A DNA stretch of 9,541 nt from Mycobacterium sp. (GTDB taxonomy: Bacteria; Actinomycetota; Actinomycetes; Mycobacteriales; Mycobacteriaceae): positions 1 to 9,541 of the forward strand of contig VERS01000036.1 of the NCBI GenBank assembly GCA_018882545.1, given 5' to 3'. The translations under genes and the position numbers were made by a program. Below the pieces are notes generated by a model. The model was given only the letters and a program-made list of their open reading frames with translations. It made no database searches and was not told where the DNA came from. Positions 1 through 5,621 of this stretch are shown here, in pieces; positions within the stretch are counted from its first letter, which is position 1; every line of letters begins with the position of its first letter.

Positions 1-532
1 GCACTACGTCGGGGGCGACGTCGTCGCGCTGTGGAACGCTGTCCCACAACAGGATTCGGTGATGCCAGGCGTCGGCGACGATCAGCCGGCCGTCGTGCAC
101 CAGCACACCGGTGGGCAGGTGCATGCCTCGCTGCGGGCCCCGACCGCCGGCGGCCGGGCCCTCGCTGTGGCCGTCCGGCTGGCCCAGCACCACATCGGCG
201 GGTTGCTCGTCGGAGTCGGGCACCCCGTGCCAGATCAGCACCCGGTGGTTGCCGGAGTCGGTGACCACCACGAGGTCGCGTGACAGGAACACCCCACGCG
301 GGGAGTACATCCACGCCATCGACGGCTGAGCGGCCGGCAGGGCCAGGCCGCCCGGCGCGGGGGCTCCCAGCCACACCCGCGGCGCCCAGCCGCCGGTCAG
401 ATCCACGTCGGGAACGACATCGGGGCGGGTGCCCAGGCCGCTGATGTTGTGCCGGACGGTGTAGCGGCTCACCTGATGGACGTTACCCGCGGCATATCCG
501 TTGACTTCTGACACCGATCCGGTCAACACCAT
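1..532 (-). CDS. NHL-repeat (beta-propeller) protein, N-terminal part, runs off left edge
   Basis: This minus-strand frame is open from the window edge and continues beyond it, so only about 177 N-terminal residues are visible. Two NHL-type blades can be read: one around VVVTDSGNHRVLIW, and a second around GRLIVADAWHHRILLWDS, with a GQPDGHSE linker between them. The D-S/A-x-N/H-H-R-[IV]-L-x-W pattern is the usual NHL signature. NHL propellers generally serve as binding scaffolds; no catalytic function can be read here. No signal peptide is obvious. The start is uncertain. ATG at 532 is the only ATG; GTG at 514 gives a natural-looking MSEVNGYAAGNVHQ start; GTG at 472 gives MSRYTVRHN. None has a good Shine-Dalgarno. 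An in-frame TAG at 553-551 closes the frame upstream. The gene diverges from the 13E12 gene. NHL proteins of this kind are, from memory, found in group 2a [NiFe]-hydrogenase clusters, which would tie it to the minus-strand genes at the other end of the window. Confidence 0.8.
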   Translation of the reverse strand, partial: MVLTGSVSEVNGYAAGNVHQVSRYTVRHNISGLGTRPDVVPDVDLTGGWAPRVWLGAPAPGGLALPAAQPSMAWMYSPRGVFLSRDLVVVTDSGNHRVLIWHGVPDSDEQPADVVLGQPDGHSEGPAAGGRGPQRGMHLPTGVLVHDGRLIVADAWHHRILLWDSVPQRDDVAPDVV

Positions 533-547
533 CAATGTCAGTGCCCG

Positions 548-553
548 AACCTA
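548..553 (-). promoter_or_regulatory. Possible -10 box (TAGGTT) for the NHL gene
   Basis: The minus strand reads TAGGTT at 553-548, which fits the mycobacterial -10 pattern TANNNT. A start site about 7 nt downstream would leave only a few bases before the ATG at 532. It overlaps by two bases the TACACT proposed for the divergent 13E12 gene. TANNNT is a weak pattern, so this is a candidate only. Confidence 0.25.
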
Positions 554-557
554 CACT
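552..557 (+). promoter_or_regulatory. Candidate -10 box (TACACT) for leaderless expression of the 13E12 gene
   Basis: TACACT fits the TANNNT -10 pattern and lies exactly 7 nt before the ATG at 565. That spacing places the transcription start at or next to the ATG, the leaderless arrangement common in mycobacteria. It is also why 565 is preferred as the start over 535. No convincing -35 box is seen at the usual distance; a TTGACT at 501-506 is too far away. Confidence 0.4.
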
Positions 558-564
558 CGAATAC

Positions 565-2106
565 ATGTTCGATACCGATTTGCGGGAGGCCAGCGACCAA
601 GCGGTCGTGTCCGCCATCGAGCAGTGGGCCGCCGCCGAGGCCGCCGCGGCGTCCCGGCGACTGGCAGCGATCGCGGAGTTGGTGCGCCGCCGCTGCGGAG
701 ATGACGACCGCGCGGACTGGGCCTGTGATTCCTGGGACTCCGCGGCAGCGGAGATCTCCGCAGCCCAGTCGATCAGTCCCCGCCGGGCCTCCACTCAGAT
801 GCGCCTCGCCCTGGCATTGGCTCAGCGGTTCCCGAGGTTGGCCGCCCTGTTCGCCGACGGCCGGGTCGGGCATCGGGTGGTCTCGGTGATCATCTGGCGA
901 ACCTGCCTGGTGCAAGACCCTGACGCACAGGCCGCGATCGACGCCGCCCTGGTGGAGCAAGCCCGCACCTTGGGAGTGCTCTCGGACTACAAGCTCGAGC
1001 AGGCGGTCGATTCGGTGGTGGACCGGTTCGACCCCGGCGGCCTGCGGCGCACCCGTGCCCGGTCGCGCAGTCGCGACATCCAGTTCGGTGAGGACGACGG
1101 CGACTCTGCCACCAGCGCGCTGTGGGGCCGAATGTTCTCCACCGACGCCCAGATCCTCAGACGGCGACTGTCGCTGATGGCCCGCCAGGTCTGCAACGAC
1201 GACCCCCGCACCATGGCCCAGCGGCGCGCCGACGCCCTCGGTGTGCTCGCCGCCGGCAGCGAGCGGCTGGCCTGTCAGTGCGGCTCCCCGTCCTGCGAAT
1301 ACGCCCAGGCCGACGGGTCCCCCACCGGGGTGGTCATCCACGTACTGGCTGAGACCCCTGCGCTGGCGGGGACCCCGGATCCGAACCTGTCCGGAGCGGG
1401 CCCGGACACACCGGCGTTCAACCGCGGCATGAGCCTGGCCGAGTGGGCCGCCCCGAAACCTGAACCCGAACCGACCACCCCTGCGTCGAGTTCGCCGATC
1501 CTGGGCGGGGGAATGGTCCCCGGACCGCTGCTGGCCGAGTTGATCCGTGCCGGCGCCACCGTGCGCCACGTGCGTCCGCCCTCCGACCAACCCGAACCTC
1601 ACTACCGCCCATCGACTGCGCTGGCCGAGTTCATCAGGATGCGGGATCTGACCTGCCGGTTCCCCAACTGCACCGTGCCCGCGGACTCCTGCGACATCGA
1701 CCACGCCATCCCGTGGCCGCTAGGCCCCACCCACCCGTCGTGTCTGCGGTGCGAATGCCGCAAACACCACCTTCTCAAAACCTTCTGGGTCGGACCCCGG
1801 GGCTGGAGCGACGTCCAGTTGCCGGACGGCACAATCCATTGGACCTCCCCGTCTGGCAAGGTCTACACAACCGTCCCCGGCATCCGACTCTTCTTCCCGG
1901 GCTGGGATACCGACACCGGCACCCTGCCGGACCTGCGGCCGCAACTCCCGGACACCGCGGGACCGCTCGGCAGGGACCTCCGGATGCCCCGCCGCCGTCG
2001 CACCCGCGTGGCCGAGAACTGCTACCGAATCAAGCGTGAACGCGCCCTCAACAACGACTACCTCGCCACCATCGTCGCCGAACGCAACAAACCCCCACCA
2101 CACTGA
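565..2106 (+). CDS. DUF222 / HNH-endonuclease '13E12 repeat' family protein
   Basis: This 513-residue protein has the standard two-part 13E12 layout. An alpha-helical DUF222 region fills roughly residues 1-320, and a C-terminal HNH nuclease domain lies around residues 355-410. The HNH part shows CRFPNC, then CDIDHAIPW with the DIDH at 377-380, then GPTHPSCLRCECRKHHLLKTFW with CRKHH at 398-402. These supply the paired cysteines and histidines expected of a metal-dependent HNH fold. The family is present in many near-identical copies in mycobacterial genomes; its function is not established, although the nuclease domain suggests DNA cleavage. Mobility has been suspected but is not shown here. 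The start at 565 (MFDTDLREASD) is preferred because of the -10-like box 7 nt upstream; ATG at 535 would add ten residues. Length and catalytic motifs look complete, so the gene appears intact. It is 44 bp upstream of the lyase gene on the same strand. Confidence 0.9.
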   Translation: MFDTDLREASDQAVVSAIEQWAAAEAAAASRRLAAIAELVRRRCGDDDRADWACDSWDSAAAEISAAQSISPRRASTQMRLALALAQRFPRLAALFADGRVGHRVVSVIIWRTCLVQDPDAQAAIDAALVEQARTLGVLSDYKLEQAVDSVVDRFDPGGLRRTRARSRSRDIQFGEDDGDSATSALWGRMFSTDAQILRRRLSLMARQVCNDDPRTMAQRRADALGVLAAGSERLACQCGSPSCEYAQADGSPTGVVIHVLAETPALAGTPDPNLSGAGPDTPAFNRGMSLAEWAAPKPEPEPTTPASSSPILGGGMVPGPLLAELIRAGATVRHVRPPSDQPEPHYRPSTALAEFIRMRDLTCRFPNCTVPADSCDIDHAIPWPLGPTHPSCLRCECRKHHLLKTFWVGPRGWSDVQLPDGTIHWTSPSGKVYTTVPGIRLFFPGWDTDTGTLPDLRPQLPDTAGPLGRDLRMPRRRRTRVAENCYRIKRERALNNDYLATIVAERNKPPPH

Positions 2107-2137
2107 GAGCTCGACACCGTGTTGGGGGCCGGACCGT

Positions 2138-2143
2138 TACCCT
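2138..2143 (+). promoter_or_regulatory. Candidate -10 box (TACCCT) for leaderless lyase-kinase transcript
   Basis: TACCCT fits TANNNT and is separated from the GTG at 2151 by 7 nt, the same geometry as the TACACT in front of the 13E12 gene. A TCGACA at 2111-2116 resembles a -35 TTGACA but lies 21 nt upstream, longer than the usual 16-18. There is no Shine-Dalgarno before 2151, which agrees with leaderless initiation. Expression from the 13E12 transcript is the alternative. Confidence 0.4.
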
Positions 2144-2150
2144 CGGCCCT

Positions 2151-3551
2151 GTGAGCGGGTTCGACGACTTCCTCGACGGCTTCTATCCCTATCGCAGGCA
2201 GGGTGCCAACTACCGCCGGATCCCCGACGCCCCCCGCGACCGCGCCGAAGTGCTCGATGCGATAGCCGCGATGGCCGCCGCCGAGGACGCCGCCGGGGAC
2301 AGCGGCCGGGTATCGGGCAGCCTCTACAGCGGCGACCACGAGCACTACGCCTATCTCGGGGAGGTGTTCTCCCGGTTCTCCCACGCCAACGTCCTGCAAC
2401 GCGACATGTACCCGTCGGCCACGAAGTTCGAGGGCGAGATCATCGCGATGGTGCTCGACCTGCTGCACGGCGGCCAGAGCGCCTGCGGTGTGGTCACCAG
2501 CGGCGGGTCGGAGAGCCTGATCACCGCGCTCTACACCTACCGGGAGATCGCCCGCGAGCGCGGCGTGAGCCGCCCCAACGTGGTGATGCCGGTGACCGCG
2601 CACGTCGCCCTGGACAAAGGCGCGCACTGGATGAACATCGAAGTCCGCCACGCCCCACTGACGCGCGCATTCACCGCCGACGTCGAGGCGATGGCGGAGT
2701 TGATCGACGATCAGACCATCGCCCTGGTCGCCTCGGCCGGGGACTACGCCCACGGTCTGATCGACCCGATCGCCGACATCGCCGCCCTGGCCGCCGGCCG
2801 CGGGATCGGCCTGCACGTCGACGGCTGCCTGGGCGGGATGCTCTGGCCGTGGGCCGAGGAACTGGGCCATCCCATCCCCGCCTGGGACTTCCGGGTGCCC
2901 GGGGTGACGTCGATCTCGGTGGACACCCACAAGTACGGCTACGCACTCAAAGGCAGTTCGGTGCTGCTGTACCAGGATAAGGACCTGCGCCGCCACCAGT
3001 ACTTCACCTATCCGGACTGGCCGGGCGGGCTATACCTGTCGCCGGGTCTGGCCGGGTCGCGGTCCGGCGGGCTGATCGCCGCGACCTGGGCGGCGATGGT
3101 GACCACCGGCCGGTCGGGGTATCTGGCCGCGGCCAAGGAGATTTTCGATACCGCCGCCGAGATCCGTGCCGGCGTCGAGGACACCGACGGCCTGCACGTG
3201 ATCGGCGACCCGACGTTTTTGATCGCGTTCATGGCCGACCGGGACGACCCGCAGGATCTGGACGTCTACCTGATCAACGATGCGCTGAAGAAGTCCGGCT
3301 GGCGGATGAACGCGCTGCAACTGCCGCCCGCGCTGCACTTCTGCGTCACCCGGCCCAACACCAAACCCGGCGTCGCACAACAGTTCCTGACCGATCTGCG
3401 GGCGGCGGTGGGCTACGCTCGGGCCAACTGGGGAAGCCCGGCCGAAAGCGGTGCCATGTACGGCATGGGGCACACCCCCGCCGCGCACGAGGCGTTGGAC
3501 TCGGTGATGGCCGGGGTGCTCGACGCGATGCACGAGGTCGCCCCGGAGTGA
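2151..3551 (+). CDS. Sphingosine-1-phosphate-lyase-like PLP enzyme (group II decarboxylase superfamily)
   Basis: A 466-residue fold-type I PLP enzyme that resembles eukaryotic sphingosine-1-phosphate lyase along most of its length. Recognisable blocks are GRVSGSLYSGD (52-62), TSGGSES (116-122, the PLP phosphate-binding loop), AHVALDKGAHW (150-160, with His151 as the probable ring-stacking residue), HVDGCLGG (222-229, with Asp224 expected to contact the pyridine nitrogen), VTSISVDTHKYGYALKGSS (252-270, with Lys261 as the Schiff-base lysine), DWPGGLY and AGSRSGG (301-307), and QLPPALHFCVT (390-400). The true lyase splits a long-chain base phosphate into an aldehyde and phosphoethanolamine by a retro-aldol reaction. 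Here a different amino-alcohol phosphate, or a simple decarboxylation, is equally possible. The membrane anchor of the eukaryotic enzyme is absent, so it should be cytosolic. The GTG start is preferred for its leaderless promoter geometry. The last bases overlap the kinase start, implying a shared transcript and job. Confidence 0.88.
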   Translation: MSGFDDFLDGFYPYRRQGANYRRIPDAPRDRAEVLDAIAAMAAAEDAAGDSGRVSGSLYSGDHEHYAYLGEVFSRFSHANVLQRDMYPSATKFEGEIIAMVLDLLHGGQSACGVVTSGGSESLITALYTYREIARERGVSRPNVVMPVTAHVALDKGAHWMNIEVRHAPLTRAFTADVEAMAELIDDQTIALVASAGDYAHGLIDPIADIAALAAGRGIGLHVDGCLGGMLWPWAEELGHPIPAWDFRVPGVTSISVDTHKYGYALKGSSVLLYQDKDLRRHQYFTYPDWPGGLYLSPGLAGSRSGGLIAATWAAMVTTGRSGYLAAAKEIFDTAAEIRAGVEDTDGLHVIGDPTFLIAFMADRDDPQDLDVYLINDALKKSGWRMNALQLPPALHFCVTRPNTKPGVAQQFLTDLRAAVGYARANWGSPAESGAMYGMGHTPAAHEALDSVMAGVLDAMHEVAPE

Positions 3552-5098
3552 GTTGGGTGCTGGCCGTCGACCTCGGCAACGGCGGCCCCAAGGTGGCCGC
3601 CGTCTCCGCGGCCGACTCGGAGTCCGGCCGGATCCTGGCCACCGCGTTCATCCCGGTGTCGGTGCACCACGGCCTGGACGGCACCGCGACCCAGGACGCC
3701 CGCGAGTGGGAGGTGGCCCTGCGGGAGGCCGTCGCCCGGGTGGTCGCCGACGTCCCCTTCGACGAGCTTGTGGCAGTGGGGATCACCGGCCAGTGGAGTT
3801 CCACCGTGCCGGTCGACGCCGACGGCGACCCGGCCGGTCCGGTGATCCTGTGGTCGGACACCCGGTCGCGGGGCAACGTCCGGCGACAGCTGGGCGGCCC
3901 GGTCCGCGTCGGCGGGTACGCCCCGCACAAGGTGCTGCCGTGGATCCGCATCGCCGGCGGGGCGCCGAGCCCGTCGGGTGCCGACCCGACCGGACATGCG
4001 CTGCTGTTGCAGAACGAACTGTCCGACGTCGGTGCGCGCACCCGGCTGTTACTGGAACCCGTTGACTACCTTGGCTTTCTGCTCACCGGGGCGGCGGTGG
4101 CCACCCCGGCGTCGATGACCGGTTCCTGGCTGACCGACAACCGCATCGGCGCCCCGCCGGGCTACGTCGAGGACCTGGTGCGCCGGTCGGGCCGCGACCC
4201 CGCGCTGCTGCCGCAGCTGGTGCCGACCGGATCCATCCAGGGAACCCTGCAGCCCGGTCCCGCCGCCCGACTCGGCCTGAAAGCCGGTGTCCCGGTGGCC
4301 TGCGGCATCCCCGACATCCACGCCGCCGTCGTCGGCAGCGGAGCGGTGGCACCCTTCCAGACCCACCTGGCGATCTCGACGACGGCCTGGTTCTCCGCAC
4401 CCGTGCCGTTCAAACGCACCGACGTGCTGCACTCGATCGCCACCCTGCCCGGGCTGACCCCGGATCTCAACATCGTCGGGAACAACATCGAAACCGGCGG
4501 CGAAGCGCTGTCCTGGCTGCGCGGGATCCTCAGCGACGGGTCCGGCGGCGATCTGGGCTACGACGACCTGACCGCGCTGGCGGGCCGGGCGCCGGCCGGC
4601 TGCGAGGGTCTGATCTTCACCCCCTGGCTGGCCGGTGAGCGAAGTCCGGTGGAGGACAAGCACCTTCGGGCCGCCTTCCTGAACCTCTCGCTGCGCACCG
4701 ACCGGGCCATGCTGGCCCGCGCGGTGCTCGAGGGGGTGGCGCTCAACATCGGCTGGCTCTTCGGCTACTACGAGAAGTTCCTGCGCCGCCGGGTGCCGAG
4801 CATCCGGATTCTCGGCGGCGGCGCCCAGTCGGATCTGTGGTGCTCGATCATCGCCTCGGTGCTGGACCGCCCTGTTGAACGGGTGGCCGATCCGTGGAAC
4901 GCCCAGTTGCGCGGGGTGGCGCTGTGGGCGCTGGTCTGCGCGGGCCGCATGACCCTGGCCGAGGCGGCTTCCCGGGTGCCGGTGGCCGCGGTGTTCGCCC
5001 CGGACCCGGCCGAGCGGGCCGTCTATGCCCGGCATCTGGCCGAGTACCGCAAGCTCTACCGGACGGTCAAGGGGTTCTATCGGCGAATGAACGGGTGA
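3548..5098 (+). CDS. FGGY-family carbohydrate/polyol kinase (xylulokinase-like)
   Basis: A full-length 516-residue ATP-dependent kinase of the ASKHA fold. The N-terminal half carries DLGNGGPK (8-15, the phosphate loop), GITGQWSS (78-85) and LWSDTR (101-106), as in xylulokinases. The second half begins around CGIPDIHAAVVGSG (252-265), where Asp256 is the expected catalytic base. It continues with GNNIETGGEALSWLRG (311-326), FTPWLAGERSP (357-367) and the adenosine-site motif GGGAQSDLW (423-431). The catalytic stretch departs from the common GDNQAA pattern, reading PDIHAA, so this is unlikely to be a standard xylulokinase or glycerol kinase and the substrate is unknown. The GTG start overlaps the stop of the lyase gene in a GTGA tetramer with only weak Shine-Dalgarno support, which indicates translational coupling. 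The pairing suggests that the kinase makes a phosphorylated compound used or produced by the lyase. No clear terminator follows. Confidence 0.88.
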   Translation: MSWVLAVDLGNGGPKVAAVSAADSESGRILATAFIPVSVHHGLDGTATQDAREWEVALREAVARVVADVPFDELVAVGITGQWSSTVPVDADGDPAGPVILWSDTRSRGNVRRQLGGPVRVGGYAPHKVLPWIRIAGGAPSPSGADPTGHALLLQNELSDVGARTRLLLEPVDYLGFLLTGAAVATPASMTGSWLTDNRIGAPPGYVEDLVRRSGRDPALLPQLVPTGSIQGTLQPGPAARLGLKAGVPVACGIPDIHAAVVGSGAVAPFQTHLAISTTAWFSAPVPFKRTDVLHSIATLPGLTPDLNIVGNNIETGGEALSWLRGILSDGSGGDLGYDDLTALAGRAPAGCEGLIFTPWLAGERSPVEDKHLRAAFLNLSLRTDRAMLARAVLEGVALNIGWLFGYYEKFLRRRVPSIRILGGGAQSDLWCSIIASVLDRPVERVADPWNAQLRGVALWALVCAGRMTLAEAASRVPVAAVFAPDPAERAVYARHLAEYRKLYRTVKGFYRRMNG

Positions 5099-5165
5099 CG
5101 GCCGAGCCCGACCCTGAGGCGGCCGGCATACCGTGACCGGATGCGGCCCCGTCGGATTCGCGCTT

Positions 5166-5183
5166 GGTACCGTGTTCAGTACC
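5166..5183 (+). promoter_or_regulatory. Possible fossil YefM-YoeB operator: two GTAC-core palindromes
   Basis: GGTACC at 5166-5171 and AGTACC at 5178-5183 share a GTAC core and their centres are exactly 12 bp apart. The E. coli YefM-YoeB operator, as I recall it, has two palindromes with a TGTACA core at the same 12-bp spacing. Position just in front of the antitoxin remnant supports the reading. The second site would lie inside the antitoxin coding region if GTG 5172 is the start, which weakens it. GTAC is short and could occur by chance. Confidence 0.3.
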
Positions 5184-5451
5184 GCTCCCGAAGGTGTGCC
5201 CGTAGGAACCTGTTCCCGCTGATTCAACAGGTCAACGACGACAGGGCAGCTGTGGAGATCCCTCAAAGAACGGCCGGGCGGTTTTGATGTCGGCCGAAGA
5301 ATGGGAAGCCTGGCAGGAGACCGCCTACCTATTCAGGTCCCCGGCCAATGCGCGCCGACTGCTCGATGCGGCCGCCGCACTGGATACCGGTAGGGGTGTA
5401 CGCGTCGCGGATCAACCGGCTGATCAACGAGGTCCGACGCGATCCGCATGA
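5172..5451 (+). pseudogene. yefM: Antitoxin of YefM/RelJ (Phd-YefM) family, disrupted by two frameshifts
   Basis: Pieces of one YefM-type antitoxin can be read in three successive frames. GTG at 5172 opens with MFSTAPE. The next frame continues from 5198 with [21 protein letters not shown], the conserved N-terminal DNA-binding and dimerisation part. The third frame continues with [23 protein letters not shown] and then [13 protein letters not shown], the toxin-facing segment. A five-base excess (GTGTG) near 5193-5198 and a one-base deficit near 5256-5260 account exactly for the frame changes: removing the first and adding one base at the second gives a continuous ARRNLF...[14 protein letters not shown] reading. 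The first break is less certain, because ATG 5141 could also open the middle frame with an unrelated leader. The third frame ends in a stop at 5449-5451 after running into the toxin remnant. The intact family protein binds its toxin and represses its own operon; this copy cannot make a whole protein unless the breaks are sequencing errors. Confidence 0.8.
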
Positions 5452-5587
5452 AGGAATCGGAAAGCCCGAGGCGCTGAAGTACGGACTTGCGGGAGCCTGG
5501 TCACGGCGCATCACCGATGAGCACAGGCTGGTCTACCGAATCGGCGAGCAGAGCGTGGAGATCCTCCAGGCGCGCTACCACTATTAA
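5348..5587 (+). pseudogene. yoeB: Truncated Txe/YoeB (RelK) family mRNA interferase toxin
   Basis: The open frame encodes 79 residues, but only the part from about 5402 on is YoeB-like: [42 protein letters not shown] and the terminal QARYHY. YoeB cleaves mRNA at the ribosomal A site. The family's catalytic residues are all present, as Glu41 in GKPE, Arg60 in EHRLVY, and His78-Tyr79 at the end. The first roughly 24 residues of a normal YoeB (the strand and helix carrying the D-x-W motif) are missing. In their place the frame reads an out-of-phase version of the antitoxin's C-terminus, and the ATG at 5348 lies inside antitoxin codons. A deletion joining the antitoxin tail (about 5395) to toxin codon ~24 (about 5405) explains this. 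The remnant is probably inactive, though a chimera that is still translated cannot be excluded. It ends 34 bp from the convergent decarboxylase. Confidence 0.85.
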
Positions 5588-5621
5588 CGGCGGGCAGGGA
5601 GACGAGTGGTGGTCCCTCCGG

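Noticed and set aside
565..2106. 13E12 gene as an active insertion element
   Set aside because: No flanking inverted repeats or target-site duplication could be seen, and the family is not a transposase; only the nuclease domain is supported.
5099..5125. GGCCG ... CGGCC inverted repeat after the kinase stop as a terminator
   Set aside because: The stem is only 5 bp with a 15-base loop and no T-tract follows.
4049..5266. 405-residue minus-strand open frame opposite the FGGY kinase
   Set aside because: It lies antisense to a kinase with complete motifs, has low-complexity G/R/Q/H-rich composition and no recognisable domain; long antisense frames are common in high-GC DNA.
5348..5404. Annotated-looking ATG start of the 79-residue YoeB frame
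   Set aside because: These codons are the antitoxin's C-terminal codons read in another phase, so they are not a genuine toxin N-terminus.
5596..5617. AGGGA ... TCCCT inverted repeat between toxin relic and decarboxylase as a bidirectional terminator
   Set aside because: It has a short 5-bp stem, a 12-base loop and no T-run on either side; no better hairpin was found in this gap.
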